64,000 nt of DNA from the NCBI RefSeq assembly GCF_026242055.1, contig NZ_JAPJDL010000001.1, positions 682,001 through 746,000 on the forward strand, written 5' to 3'. This document shows positions 8,026 through 17,181 of the stretch, piece after piece. The notes below the pieces were generated by a model. It was not told the origin of the DNA. It worked only from the letters and a program-made list of their open reading frames with translations, and made no database searches. Position 1 is the first letter of the stretch, and each line of letters starts with the position of its first letter. The stretch comes from Lentzea sp. NEAU-D7 (GTDB taxonomy: Bacteria; Actinomycetota; Actinomycetes; Mycobacteriales; Pseudonocardiaceae). The position numbers were made by a program, and so were the translations under genes.

Positions 8026-10782
8026 CTCCTGGGTCAGTTCCACGGCGGCCCGCGCCGGGTCGTCGCCGAACCGGCTGCCGAACGCGTCGTGCACGCGCCA
8101 CCCCGCGTGGGTGAGCGCACGCCAGCGAGCGAGATGCGCCCGCACTCCGGAAGGGTGCGGGCGCGTCTCCACCGCGACGGCGTCGTCCTTCTCCCCCACC
8201 ACGAGATCCACTCGCCACTGCCCGACCGGGTAGCCCGTGCGGACGGTCAGGCCCGCGGCCCGCAGTTCGTGCGCGAGACGCGCGGTCCACTCGTCCTCGG
8301 GGTCGGTGCCGGCGGTCTCGGTCGGCGCGACGTCGGCGTGCCGCAGGTACTCGCCGATCAGGCCCGGCGGTTCGGGCGCGGACGTGATGACGTGCACCTT
8401 CCGGCGCGCGCGGGTGGTCAGCACGGCGAGCAGGCTGGGATCGTTGACGAACCGCCACGCGCCCGGCTTGGCGTCCGCGGCGAGGCTGATCACCACCTCG
8501 TCGAACTCGCTGCCCTGCACGCCGTGCACGGTGCCGACGCGCACGCCACCGGTGGTGATCTCGTCCAGCGTGAGTTCACCGAGCAGCGCTTCCTCCAGCG
8601 CGTCGGCCTGCGCGCGGAACGGGGTCACGACGCCGATCGAGCGCACGCCCGCGGCCACCCGCTTGCGGACGTGGGCGAGCACGGCGTCGACCTCGGCCTG
8701 GTTGACGCCCTTCGCGGTGCGGGCGCCGTCGACGCGCTCGGTGTCGATGCAGTCGACGTCCGCGATCGACGGGTGCGTGGTGAGCAGTGCGATCTTGCCG
8801 TCGTAGAACCTGGCCGCCGCGAACCCGATCAGGTGCGGCGCGCAGCGGTGGTGCTCGTCGAGCCAGTGCACGCCCGCCGTCGCCGCGCCCGCGTCGAACA
8901 GGCTCACCTTCGGCACGTCCAGCCGGTCGCGCAGGTCCTGGGTGCCCTCCGCGTCGACCGCCGCCTGCACCGCCTGGTCGCTGACGAACGACACGTGCCG
9001 CAGCTGGCGGGGATCCCCGCCGATCACCGCGGACCGGCCGCGCAGCAACGCCGGCGCGGCCAGCGGCTGGTCGACGTGGCTGGCCTCGTCGATGATCACC
9101 AGGTCGAACATGCCGGGCACGGGCGGCAGGATGTCCTCCACGTCGGACAGCGTGCCGACCCACAACGGCAGTGCCGCCACCAGATCCGCGCTGTCGATCT
9201 CGGCGAGCCCGCGCCGCCGCGCCGCCCGCCCGGACCGCAACGCCTTCGCGAGCGCCGCCACCGCCAGGCGCGCGCCCGAACCGCGGCGGCTCACCGAGTA
9301 CTCCTTGAGCCACGTGGCCGTGGCCGTGCGGCTCGCGACGTCCTGCTCGGCCAGCAACGGCCGCAGCTCGCCGAACGCCGTGCCGCCGTTCGCCCCGATC
9401 CGCACGGACGCCGCGGTCTGCTCGGCCGCCTCGACCGCGGCGCGCAGGTCCTCGACCGGGACCTCGCCCGCACCGGTCAGCCCGCGCGCCTTGCGCACCG
9501 CCCACCCGGTCCGCAGTCCGCCGAGGAATCCGGTGCGCGGCCGGAGAAGACCGTGCAGCGCGGCGAAGTCCACACCCGCCTCGAACGCTTTCGGCGCCAC
9601 GGCCCAATGCGCCGGCATCAACGCCTGGTGCTTCTTGGCTTCCGCGGCCAGTCGTTCGTCGGTGAGCGAGCCGCCGGTCGTGCGTTCGACACGGGCGACA
9701 GCGGCGGCGGCCGCCCTCCGGACGCGATCGAGTTCGTGCAGGCGCTCAGGATCGCTCGTGGCGGTCAGCCCGTCGCTCAGTTCGCGCGCCATCTCCTGCC
9801 GCAGCTCGGAGTCACCGAACAGCACCGGCACCGGCCCACCCGCCTTCCGCAGCGCGCCACCGAGCACGTCGGCGGCGTTGCGCGTGCGGCTGGCGAGGAG
9901 CACCGACTTCCCCGCCGCCACCGCGTCGAGCGCCAGCGCCGCGAGAGTGTGCGTCTTGCCCGCGCCGGGAGGCCCGCCCACGACCGTGATCCGCGCACGG
10001 CGAGCGTGCTCGACCGCACGCATCTGGCTGTGGCTGAGCGGCAACGCCGAACTGATCGGCTCGTCGTGCCGGTCCGGTTCGGTGGTGGCGCCGTACAGGG
10101 CCGCGAACGCCGTGCCGTCGAGGCCCTTCTTGCCCGACCAGTCGTACAGGGCCGTGCCGTGCTCGGTCTTCACGACGGGCTCGCCCGCGTGCAGCCCGGC
10201 TCCCATCGCGACGACGAGCTCGCTGCCGGAGATCAGCTTCTTGGGGTCGTCGTGCACGATCGGCACGTCCTCGAACCCGGCGAGCCGCAACGTCCGGGCG
10301 ATCCACGCCTCGGTCGGCGCGAGTGCGGCCTCCCGTTCGGCGGTCTTGGCCCAGTCGTCGATCAGCGGGAACACCCCGGCGTCACCGGCGACGTGGTAGG
10401 CGTAGCCGAGACCGAGCCCGTGGTGCAGGCGCACCGGCCGCGACACCAGCGGCAGGCACACCCGGCGCCGCTGCCCGCCGATCTCCGCGGGCCCGGTCAG
10501 GAACGCCCAGCCCAGCCGCAGCAACCGGTCCTCCTGGTGCAGCGCGTCGTAGGCGGCCAGGTGCGCGACCTCCTCGCGAGCCTGCTTCGGGGCGGTCCAC
10601 GAGACCGGCGTCCAGTGCGGGCCCTCCTGCACGAGCGTGATCGCCCGCCACGACGGCTCGTGGTCGCCGAGCCAGAGCAGCCCGGCCGCCTTGGTGAGGT
10701 CCAGCACGAGCTTCTGCGGCTGCTCAGCGGCACTCAACCGCGCCAGGGTGCGCAACACGGCAGAAACGTTCACGCGGGACAT
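7990..10782 (-). CDS. UPF1-like SF1 helicase with a restriction-endonuclease-like C-terminal domain
   Basis: A 930-aa cytosolic protein. Residues 1-250 are an unassigned N-terminal domain. The SF1 ATPase follows: Walker A GGPPGAGKT near 268, motif II VIIDEAS near 560, motif III VIGGDPRQL near 590, motif V VGTVHGVQGSEFDEV near 755 and motif VI TTRARRKVHVI near 790. The last ~100 residues (GYPVGQWRVDLVV, then AVAVETR and GWRVHDAF) have the layout of a PD-(D/E)xK nuclease of the MTES_1575/DUF559 kind, but the expected Lys is Arg. Such helicase-nuclease fusions act on nucleic acid, sometimes in phage defence. No defence partner gene lies nearby, so the role is open. The start is the ATG giving MSRVNVSAVL. 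Confidence 0.85.
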   Translation of the reverse strand: MSRVNVSAVLRTLARLSAAEQPQKLVLDLTKAAGLLWLGDHEPSWRAITLVQEGPHWTPVSWTAPKQAREEVAHLAAYDALHQEDRLLRLGWAFLTGPAEIGGQRRRVCLPLVSRPVRLHHGLGLGYAYHVAGDAGVFPLIDDWAKTAEREAALAPTEAWIARTLRLAGFEDVPIVHDDPKKLISGSELVVAMGAGLHAGEPVVKTEHGTALYDWSGKKGLDGTAFAALYGATTEPDRHDEPISSALPLSHSQMRAVEHARRARITVVGGPPGAGKTHTLAALALDAVAAGKSVLLASRTRNAADVLGGALRKAGGPVPVLFGDSELRQEMARELSDGLTATSDPERLHELDRVRRAAAAAVARVERTTGGSLTDERLAAEAKKHQALMPAHWAVAPKAFEAGVDFAALHGLLRPRTGFLGGLRTGWAVRKARGLTGAGEVPVEDLRAAVEAAEQTAASVRIGANGGTAFGELRPLLAEQDVASRTATATWLKEYSVSRRGSGARLAVAALAKALRSGRAARRRGLAEIDSADLVAALPLWVGTLSDVEDILPPVPGMFDLVIIDEASHVDQPLAAPALLRGRSAVIGGDPRQLRHVSFVSDQAVQAAVDAEGTQDLRDRLDVPKVSLFDAGAATAGVHWLDEHHRCAPHLIGFAAARFYDGKIALLTTHPSIADVDCIDTERVDGARTAKGVNQAEVDAVLAHVRKRVAAGVRSIGVVTPFRAQADALEEALLGELTLDEITTGGVRVGTVHGVQGSEFDEVVISLAADAKPGAWRFVNDPSLLAVLTTRARRKVHVITSAPEPPGLIGEYLRHADVAPTETAGTDPEDEWTARLAHELRAAGLTVRTGYPVGQWRVDLVVGEKDDAVAVETRPHPSGVRAHLARWRALTHAGWRVHDAFGSRFGDDPARAAVELTQELPAAGLEQRLR

Positions 10783-10813
10783 CGTGCCATTCGAGCCGCT
10801 AACTTCGTGCACC

Positions 10814-11647
10814 GTGGAGGATCTTCCGAACGGCTTGCCCGAACACGAGCTCAAGGCCGGCCTCGCCAGGTTCGGCATCACCGGGAAACCGGTCTACGCG
10901 CCTGTCGGCTTCGGCGACTACCACTGGACCGTCTACGACCGGTGGTTCACCTCGGTGTCGGACCTGACGGCCAAGCCGCTGACCGGTCTGCGACGGGCGA
11001 TGGAGACCGCGGCGAGTCTGGGCGAGCAACTGCCGTTCGTCGTGGCACCGGTGCGCTCGGACGACGGCGAGACCGTGGTGCTGCTCAACGACCGCTACGC
11101 GCTGAGCGTCTTCCCGTACGTCGCGGGGAGATCCGGATCCTTCGGCGATCCGGTCCACGCCGGGGTGACCGAGCTGCTGACGGCCCTGCACCGCTGTGCA
11201 CCACCGGCGGGCACCCCGGTCGCCCCGATCGACGTCCCGGCCGCGGCCGGGCTCACGGCGCTGCTCGACGAGCCCGGTGAGTGGTGCTCGGACCGGGCCC
11301 GCGATGTCTTCGCGGCCCACAGCGGGATCGTCCGCGAGAAACTGGCCGAACTGGACGGTTTGGCCGGAGAGCTCCCGGACGAGCGGGTGGTCACCCACGG
11401 AGAACCCCACGCGGGCAACGTGATCAACACGCCGCGGGGCCTGGTGCTCGTCGACTGGGACACCGTCGGACTGGCCCCACCGGAACGCGACCTCTGGCTG
11501 GTCGGCGGTGACAGCGCCTTCTACTCGCTGCGGTGGACGATCGCCGACATCGCGGACTTCGCAGAAAAACTCCGCGCCCCGCACGAACAGTCGCGGGACG
11601 CGGAGCTCACGTTGCACTACTTCACGGAGACGCTCAAAAACCTCTAG
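10814..11647 (+). CDS. Aminoglycoside phosphotransferase-fold (APH) small-molecule kinase
   Basis: A 277-aa cytosolic protein. The C-terminal half has the catalytic loop HGEPHAGN (about residues 196-203) and the metal-binding segment VLVDWDTVG (about 212-220), matching HxDxxxxN and the DxD region of APH/choline-kinase-like enzymes. The N-terminal ATP lobe is recognisable but weakly conserved. The open frame extends far upstream antisense to the helicase; the GTG at 10814 is chosen because it lies in the 31-nt gap between the two divergent genes and gives a normal N-terminus. The substrate is unknown; antibiotic, sugar or amine are possible. The gene ends 28 nt from the convergent sigma-factor gene. 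Confidence 0.83.
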   Translation: MEDLPNGLPEHELKAGLARFGITGKPVYAPVGFGDYHWTVYDRWFTSVSDLTAKPLTGLRRAMETAASLGEQLPFVVAPVRSDDGETVVLLNDRYALSVFPYVAGRSGSFGDPVHAGVTELLTALHRCAPPAGTPVAPIDVPAAAGLTALLDEPGEWCSDRARDVFAAHSGIVREKLAELDGLAGELPDERVVTHGEPHAGNVINTPRGLVLVDWDTVGLAPPERDLWLVGGDSAFYSLRWTIADIADFAEKLRAPHEQSRDAELTLHYFTETLKNL

Positions 11648-11675
11648 TCGCCACAACGCGAAGTACAGGCGGTTG

Positions 11676-12614
11676 TCAGCCCGCGAGCGCGAAGAGGTCG
11701 TCGCGGTCGCCCGACTGCTTGAGCTGGGCGAGCGACTGCTTCTCCAGCTGGCGGATCCGCTCACGGGTCAGGCCGAGCTCCTCCGCGACCTCCTGCAGGG
11801 TGCGGGCACGCCCGTCCTCCAGGCCGTAGCGCAGGCGCATGATCCGGCCCTGCCGTTCGGGCAGGACGTCCAGGAGGGAGCGAACGCCCTCGGTGAACTC
11901 CTGCTGCTCCACCAGGTCCGGCGCGGACACGCCGTCGGTGTCCTGGATCAGGTCGCCCAGCACCGAGTCGCCCTCGTCGCCGACCGGCGTCTCCAGCGAC
12001 ACGCACGTGCGCGCCGCGTCCCGCATGTCCTGCACGCGCGAGGGCGAGCACTTGGCCTCGGCGGCGATCTCCTCGACCGTCGCCTCGCGGCCGAACGACG
12101 CGGACAGCTTCTGCCCGATCTTCTTGAGCTTGTTGACCTCTTCGACCACGTGCACCGGCAGGCGCACGGTGCGGGTCTGCTCGGCCAGACCGCGTTCGAT
12201 CGCCTGGCGGATCCACCACATGGCGTAGGTGGAGAACTTGTAGCCCTTGGCGTAGTCGAACTTCTCGACCGCGCGGATCAGGCCGAGGTTGCCCTCCTGG
12301 ATCACGTCCCCGAACGGCAGGCCGCGGAACGAGTGCTTCTTGGCGACCGACACGACCAGGCGCAGGTTCGCGCGGATCATGTGGTCCTTGGCGCGCTCAC
12401 CCTCGGCGACGATCCGGCGCAGCAGCCGCGGCTCGCGCGTCGTGTCACCGGACTGGAGCAGGTGAGCGGCGTACACGCCGGCTTCGATGCGCCGGGACAG
12501 GTCGACCTCTTCGGACGCGGTGAGCAGCGGTGTGCGCCCGACCTCGCGCAGGTACTGGCCGACCAGGTCCGCGTCCTGCTGCCCGGACGCGCGGTTCTTC
12601 AGATCTGCGGGCAT
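11676..12614 (-). CDS. sigB: Group 2 RNA polymerase sigma factor (SigB/HrdB-like)
   Basis: A 312-aa sigma-70 family factor lacking the long region 1.1 of the primary sigma. Region 1.2 is [16 protein letters not shown] (residues 17-32). Region 2 has the [38 protein letters not shown] and [13 protein letters not shown] blocks. Region 3 spans about 185-245 and region 4 ends with [18 protein letters not shown]. It most resembles mycobacterial SigB or streptomycete HrdA/C/D, which support stationary-phase and stress transcription. The ATG at 12614 is preceded by GGGGG 7 nt upstream. A perfect 21-bp inverted repeat lies 60 nt upstream of the start. The gene symbol is by analogy. Confidence 0.9.
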   Translation of the reverse strand: MPADLKNRASGQQDADLVGQYLREVGRTPLLTASEEVDLSRRIEAGVYAAHLLQSGDTTREPRLLRRIVAEGERAKDHMIRANLRLVVSVAKKHSFRGLPFGDVIQEGNLGLIRAVEKFDYAKGYKFSTYAMWWIRQAIERGLAEQTRTVRLPVHVVEEVNKLKKIGQKLSASFGREATVEEIAAEAKCSPSRVQDMRDAARTCVSLETPVGDEGDSVLGDLIQDTDGVSAPDLVEQQEFTEGVRSLLDVLPERQGRIMRLRYGLEDGRARTLQEVAEELGLTRERIRQLEKQSLAQLKQSGDRDDLFALAG

Positions 12615-12673
12615 GCCAAATCCCCCGTATCCGTTGGCAGGTGGTAGCCGGCGCGGGTTCACGCCGGTCGTCT

Positions 12674-12694
12674 GGTTGACTGTTCGGGTCAACC
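12674..12694. promoter_or_regulatory. Inverted repeat upstream of the sigma factor gene
   Basis: GGTTGAC (12674-12680) and GTCAACC (12688-12694) form a perfect 7-bp inverted repeat around 7 bases. It lies in the 154-nt gap between the CNNM gene and the sigma factor start. It may be an operator or a 5'-UTR stem controlling the sigma factor. No adjacent regulator suggests itself. Confidence 0.45.
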
Positions 12695-12768
12695 GCCGCA
12701 GCCGGTTCGGCGAACTCGCCGTCTGCGGGGCAGCGGCCCTATACACCGCTGCACTCGTGTGTAACGGT

Positions 12769-14052
12769 TCAGAGGTCCACTTCATTCCGCGGTTTCGCCT
12801 GTGACCTCAGCCTCACCAGGGTGATCGCGTGGTGCTCGACCTGCCGCACCTCGATCTTCCAGCCGGAGACCTCCACCACGTCGCCCGGCTCCTCCGGGAT
12901 GCGGCCGAGGATCAGCAGCACCAGCCCGGCGATCGTGGAGTACGGCCCGGACGGCGCGTCGCGGAGTTCGACGCCGACGTCCACCAGGTCGTGGATCGGG
13001 AACGTGCCGGGCAGCTCGAGCGAACCGTCCGGCCCGGTCCTGACCCCGACCACGTCGGAGTCGGTCTCGTCGTAGATCTCACCGACGATCTCCTCCAGCA
13101 GGTCTTCCAGCGTCACGATGCCGTCGACCGCGCCGTGCTCGTCCACGACCAGCGCCAGCTGTTCGTGCTCGGCCTTCATGCGCCGCAACGCGTCCGTGAC
13201 GCGCACCGAGTCCGGTAACACCATCGGTGCCCGTGCCACGTCCGCCAGGGGCACGGTGTCGTCCAGCAGGTCTCGCAGGTGCACCACACCGACCACGTCG
13301 TCGAGGTGCCCGTCCTTGGTCACCGGGGCCCGCGAATGTCCGGACCTCGCCAGGACTTCCCGTGCCGCGGGGGTGTCCAAACCTGATTCGACGATCGTCA
13401 CCTGCCGCCGCGGCACCAGGACCTCGCGCAGCCGCCGTTCGTGGATCTCCAGCGCGCCGGTCATGATCGTGCGCTGTTCCTGGTTGAGATGCTGTTGCAC
13501 CTCAACCAGATCCCGCAGCTCCTCCGCCGACATCTGTTCCTCGTCGGCGTCCGGGTCGCCGCCGAACACGCGCACCACGAGGTCGGTCGACTTGCTGAGC
13601 AGCCACACCGCGGGCCGGGAGATCGTCGACAGCAGGTCGAGCGTGCCGGCGACGATCTTCGACCAGCGCACGGCGTACTGCATCGCGAGGCGCTTGGGCG
13701 CCAGTTCCCCGAAGACCAGTGTGACGAACGTCAGCACCACGGTCACGAGCGCGATGGCGACCCCGTTCGCGGCGTTGCCGAGGAAGCTCAGCAGCGGCAC
13801 GAACGGTGCCGCCAGGGAGACCGCGGCGGTCGCCGAGGCGAGGAACCCGGACAGCGTGATGCCGATCTGGACCGTCGCGAAGTACCTGTTCGGATCGCGT
13901 GCGAGCCGGACGAGCCGGCGGTGTCCTTCGCGTTCCAGCGAGCGCAGCTGGCCTTCGCGCAGTGACACGAATGCCATCTCACTGCCCGCGAAAGCCGCGT
14001 TGAGCAACACCAGAACCGCGACGAGTGCGAGGTTGAAGCCATAGCCGTCCAC
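12769..14052 (-). CDS. CNNM/CorC-type membrane protein (DUF21 plus CBS pair, HlyC/CorC domain)
   Basis: A 427-aa inner-membrane protein. The N-terminal DUF21 transmembrane domain (residues 1-190) has [11 protein letters not shown] and [14 protein letters not shown] signatures. Two CBS domains follow (about 205-320), then a C-terminal transporter-associated HlyC/CorC domain ending near 420. The acidic [21 protein letters not shown] stretch links the CBS pair to it. Relatives mediate or regulate Mg2+ (or Co2+) flux with ATP/Mg sensing by the CBS pair. The GTG at 14052 is used because it gives the short VDGYGFNL start directly before the first membrane segment. It lies upstream of and collinear with the sigma factor gene but separated by 154 nt. 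Confidence 0.9.
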   Translation of the reverse strand: MDGYGFNLALVAVLVLLNAAFAGSEMAFVSLREGQLRSLEREGHRRLVRLARDPNRYFATVQIGITLSGFLASATAAVSLAAPFVPLLSFLGNAANGVAIALVTVVLTFVTLVFGELAPKRLAMQYAVRWSKIVAGTLDLLSTISRPAVWLLSKSTDLVVRVFGGDPDADEEQMSAEELRDLVEVQQHLNQEQRTIMTGALEIHERRLREVLVPRRQVTIVESGLDTPAAREVLARSGHSRAPVTKDGHLDDVVGVVHLRDLLDDTVPLADVARAPMVLPDSVRVTDALRRMKAEHEQLALVVDEHGAVDGIVTLEDLLEEIVGEIYDETDSDVVGVRTGPDGSLELPGTFPIHDLVDVGVELRDAPSGPYSTIAGLVLLILGRIPEEPGDVVEVSGWKIEVRQVEHHAITLVRLRSQAKPRNEVDL

Positions 14053-14137
14053 GCGTTTGGGGTAGCACGCACGGTGGTATTTCGCACCCTGACGGCCGTC
14101 TTGAGCAGCCAGGGGGGCCTGAAGTGGACGAGGTGGG

Positions 14138-14539
14138 ATGGATATGGACACCCCAGAGGTGCTGAGCGCCTCCGCGAGGACCTTGCACACCCTGCCGGAG
14201 GACGAGCCGGATCTCGGCGCGATGCGCGCGTGGATCGGGACCCTGTTGAGGGATCTGCCGGAGGACGTCGTGCTCGACGTTCTGCTCGTGTGCACGGAGC
14301 TGGCGAGCAACGCCTACGAACACGCCGAGGGGCCGCGTGTCGTGCGGGTGCAACGGCACACGGACTTCATCCGGGTGGAGGTCGACGACCACACGCCGGC
14401 CGAACTTCCGCAGCTGGGGCGGTCACGTCTCGGTGACACGCGGGGCCGCGGGCTGGCGTTGATCGCCCAGCTCTCCCGCTGCTGGGGCACGCGGGAGTTC
14501 ACGGGCGGGAAGACCCTCTGGGCAGAGGTGAACGCATAG
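14138..14539 (+). CDS. RsbW-like anti-sigma / ATP-binding protein (HATPase_c_2)
   Basis: A 133-aa cytosolic GHKL ATPase. The N-box is ELASNAYEHA (about residues 53-62), and the G boxes are RGRGLALIAQLS (about 105-116) and FTGGKTLWAEV at the end. Such short proteins are common in actinobacteria as serine kinases of anti-anti-sigma factors or as anti-sigma factors in stress or developmental switches. No STAS-domain partner is adjacent, though the group 2 sigma factor lies 1.5 kb away. It is divergent from the CNNM gene and followed after 79 nt by a membrane protein. Confidence 0.83.
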   Translation: MDMDTPEVLSASARTLHTLPEDEPDLGAMRAWIGTLLRDLPEDVVLDVLLVCTELASNAYEHAEGPRVVRVQRHTDFIRVEVDDHTPAELPQLGRSRLGDTRGRGLALIAQLSRCWGTREFTGGKTLWAEVNA

Positions 14540-14618
14540 TTCGTCTGTGCGTTTCGCACAGAGAAGTCGTGACAGCGCGCGGATGGGTCTTGCGGCGGGT
14601 CTCTTCGATTCTCGAAGC

Positions 14619-15359
14619 ATGACGACAACGCTTTCGCCGGCGGTTCGGCCGCTGCTGCGCCACGGGGCAGAGATGTTCGTGGCGATGCTGATCGGAATGG
14701 CCCTGCTCGGGCCCCTCTTGACGCCTGGACAGGTCGAGCTGGCCGCCCTGTGGATGGCGGCCTCGATGTGCGTGCCGATGGCGCTGTGGATGCGCTACCA
14801 CGGCCACGGCCGGGTCCTCGAGATGTGCGCGGCGATGGTCGTGCCGTACCTGGTGCTCCTGGTGCCGTACTGGTTCGGCGTGCTGGACGGGCACGCAGTC
14901 GAAATGGGCGGGCACCTGCTGATGGTGCCCGCGATGATCGCGGTGCTGGTCCTGCGCCGCCACGAGCACGGGACGCCCAGCACGAACCCGGTGGTCAGGG
15001 CCCTGGGTGAGCGCTGGCCCGCGGCGATCGCGCTGGCGATCTCGTTCGACTTCTGGCAGGCACCGGTGGTGCCTCCCGTGTGGACCCTGCTCGTGTGCCA
15101 GGCGGCCTACCTGTTCTGGGGACGGCGGGCGCCCCGGACGCAGCTCGCGGTGTTCGGCCTCTACGCGGCGCTGGCCGTGGCGGTGCTCCTCGTGTCGCCG
15201 CACAACGGGGTGCTGCTGATCGCGCTCGGGTGGGGCGCCCACGCCGTCTGGGACCTGGTGCACCACGTGCGCAACGCCGTCGTGCCGCGCTGGTGGTCGG
15301 AGTTCTGCGGCATCTTCGACCTTGTCATCGCGGTCACGATCCTGATGGTGTGGTTCTAG
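14619..15359 (+). CDS. Seven- to eight-pass integral membrane protein of unknown function
   Basis: A 246-aa, strongly hydrophobic protein with about seven or eight membrane segments and short loops. Conserved-looking polar features inside the membrane region are the MRYHGHGRVLEMC loop (about residues 61-73), GHLLMVP (about 101-107) and HAVWDLVHHVRNAVVPRWW (about 208-226). Histidines are therefore concentrated on loops and could bind a metal or cofactor. I do not recognise a named family. The stop lies 4 nt before the sensor kinase gene. By position it may be sensed or controlled by the two-component pair, as desaturases are by DesK/DesR, but it lacks the desaturase histidine boxes. Confidence 0.78.
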   Translation: MTTTLSPAVRPLLRHGAEMFVAMLIGMALLGPLLTPGQVELAALWMAASMCVPMALWMRYHGHGRVLEMCAAMVVPYLVLLVPYWFGVLDGHAVEMGGHLLMVPAMIAVLVLRRHEHGTPSTNPVVRALGERWPAAIALAISFDFWQAPVVPPVWTLLVCQAAYLFWGRRAPRTQLAVFGLYAALAVAVLLVSPHNGVLLIALGWGAHAVWDLVHHVRNAVVPRWWSEFCGIFDLVIAVTILMVWF

Positions 15360-15363
15360 GCTG

Positions 15364-16431
15364 ATGGCGATGAACGATCTCCCGCACACCGCGCTGCGCG
15401 GCACCCTCCACGTGCTGTGGCTGGGCTCGCTCGCCGTGCCGCTGGTCTCGGTGCTGCGCGAGCCGTCCGCGCTGCGCTGGCTCGGGGTGCTGGGACTGCT
15501 GGCGCTGGCCGTGGCGTACGCGGTGACGTTGCGGGGCGGGCCGCTGTGGGTGCTCGTGGCCGCGACGCTGGCGACGATCCCGCTCGTGGCGCCGGCCGGG
15601 CCGGAGGAGCTGTTCACGTGGGCGTGGATCGGCGGCGCCGCGGCCGGGTTCGCTCCGCTGCTGCTGAACGGCCCCTGGAGGTGGCTGGCGGCGATCTCCG
15701 CAGTCGTGGTCTCGGGCCTGGTCGGGTTCTTCGTCAGCCGCGACCACACGACGTACCAGATGATCGCGGCGGTCGTCGGGCTGACGATCATCGCGATGGC
15801 CGGGCTGCCGATGTGGTTCGCCGGACTGCTCGGGCAGGCTCGGGCCGGGCGCGAGGCGCAGGCGGAGCTCGCGGTGAGCGAGGAGCGGCTGCGGTTCGCG
15901 CGGGACGTCCACGACCTCCTGGGGCATCGGCTGACGGTGATCGCGCTGAAGTCCGAACTGGCCGGGCGGCTCGCCGCCACCGACCCGGAGCGGTCCGCGG
16001 CGGAGGCGTTCGAAGCGCAACGACTGGCGTCCTCGGCGCTGGAAGAGGTTCGTGACGCGGTGCACGGCTATCGCGCCGTGAACCTGCCCGAACAGCTTGA
16101 GGCCGTGCGGAACGTGATGCAGGAGGCCGGCATCCGGTGCACCGTCTCGGACGCACCGGTAGACGGTGAACGCGCCACTCAGCTCGCGCTGGCGTTGCGC
16201 GAGGCGTGCACCAACGTGCTGCGGCACAGCCACGCGACCTGGTGCATGATCGACGTCGCTGTCGCCGGCGAGGAGGTGCGGATGACCGTCACGAACGACG
16301 GCACCGAGAAGCCGTCCGGTGAGGGCAACGGGTTGCGCGGCCTCCGCGAGCGGCTCGCGGCCGTGGGCGGCCAGGTGTCCGTGGAGAAGTCCGGGGACGT
16401 GTTCACGCTGCAGGTCGTGGTGCCCGCGTGA
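15364..16431 (+). CDS. Sensor histidine kinase, NarL/DesK class (HisKA_3)
   Basis: A 355-aa membrane kinase. Residues 1-160 hold about five or six transmembrane segments. A coiled linker (about 160-178) leads to the dimerisation/phosphoacceptor helix RFARDVHDLLGHRLTVIALKSE with His183. The HATPase_c domain has EACTNVLRHSHA (N-box) and GNGLRGLRERLAAVGG (G-box). The HDLLGH form of the H-box is shared with DesK-like thermosensors of membrane order. Its stop overlaps the response regulator GTG by 4 nt (GTGA), so they are translationally coupled. The membrane protein gene just upstream is probably in the same operon. The signal is unknown. Confidence 0.92.
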   Translation: MAMNDLPHTALRGTLHVLWLGSLAVPLVSVLREPSALRWLGVLGLLALAVAYAVTLRGGPLWVLVAATLATIPLVAPAGPEELFTWAWIGGAAAGFAPLLLNGPWRWLAAISAVVVSGLVGFFVSRDHTTYQMIAAVVGLTIIAMAGLPMWFAGLLGQARAGREAQAELAVSEERLRFARDVHDLLGHRLTVIALKSELAGRLAATDPERSAAEAFEAQRLASSALEEVRDAVHGYRAVNLPEQLEAVRNVMQEAGIRCTVSDAPVDGERATQLALALREACTNVLRHSHATWCMIDVAVAGEEVRMTVTNDGTEKPSGEGNGLRGLRERLAAVGGQVSVEKSGDVFTLQVVVPA

Positions 16432-17033
16432 TCAGGGTCCTGCTGGCCGACGACGAGGAGCTGATCCGCGACGCGCTCGCGGCGCTGCTCGGCCTGGAGC
16501 CGGATCTCGAGGTGGTGGCCCGCGCCGGTGACGGCCGGGCCGCCGTGGAGGCCGCGCGGGCGCACCGCCCGGACGTGGCCGTGGTGGACCTGCAGATGCC
16601 GCTGCTCGACGGCCTGGAGGTCACCGAGGAACTGGCGCGCGTGCTGCCGACGTGCGCCGTGGTGGTCCTGACGGGCCGCGGCCGGCCGCCGCACCTGCAG
16701 CAGGCCCTGCACGCGGGCGCGAAGGGCTTCCTGCCCAAGGGATCGCCCGGCGGCACGCTGGCCGACGTGATCCGCCGCGTGCACGCCGGGTCGCGCTGGG
16801 TGGACCCGGCTCTCGCCGCCGACGCGCTCGCCGCTCCCCCGTGCCCGCTGACGCAGCGCGAGCTGGAGGTGTTGCGGCTCAGCGAGTTCGGCACCCCGGT
16901 CGCCGAGATCGCCGCGCGCACGTCGCTGTCCGCCGGGACGGTGCGCAACCACCTGTCCGCCGCCGTCACCAAGCTCGGTGTCGCGGGCCGCGCCGAGGCG
17001 TTCTCGGTCGCGCACGAGCACGGCTGGCTCTAG
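16428..17033 (+). CDS. NarL/LuxR-family response regulator
   Basis: A 201-aa cytosolic regulator. The receiver domain (residues 1-120) has the acidic pair DDEE near 8, phosphoacceptor Asp54 in VVDLQMPLLDG, Thr near 82 and Lys in KGFLPKG. The C-terminal LuxR-type helix-turn-helix (about 140-200) reads LTQRELEVLRLSEFGTPVAEIA then SLSAGTVRNHLSAAVTKLG. It is the partner of the preceding kinase, with GTG start and 4-nt overlap. A long hairpin at 17182-17230 lies downstream before the convergent DUF2236 gene. The 17034-17299 gap shows no coding potential. Confidence 0.93.
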   Translation: MIRVLLADDEELIRDALAALLGLEPDLEVVARAGDGRAAVEAARAHRPDVAVVDLQMPLLDGLEVTEELARVLPTCAVVVLTGRGRPPHLQQALHAGAKGFLPKGSPGGTLADVIRRVHAGSRWVDPALAADALAAPPCPLTQRELEVLRLSEFGTPVAEIAARTSLSAGTVRNHLSAAVTKLGVAGRAEAFSVAHEHGWL

Positions 17034-17181
17034 GCCGTGTCCCGGGAGTTCGTCCGGTGGCAGGCGCGGGCGAGAGACCCGGAGACGGCCAGGCCCGCCG
17101 CGAGACGTCGTGTCTGAGCCGACCAGCGCCAGCCCTCCACTCCCCGCTCCTGCTGCACGCGGGGTCCCCACGTCCGGCAGG

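Noticed and set aside
8089..11280. A 1063-aa open frame on the plus strand opposite the helicase
   Set aside because: The helicase carries every SF1 motif in order on the other strand. The plus-strand frame has the low-complexity Arg/His/Ala composition of a GC-rich shadow.
7990..11647. A phage-defence island formed by the helicase and the adjacent APH-fold kinase
   Set aside because: Only two genes in divergent orientation, surrounded by housekeeping-type genes, with no methylase, toxin or integrase; there is not enough evidence to claim a system.
14547..14618. An upstream start for the membrane protein at 14547
   Set aside because: The extension is Arg/Ser-rich and antisense-like; the ATG at 14619 starts directly before the first membrane segment.
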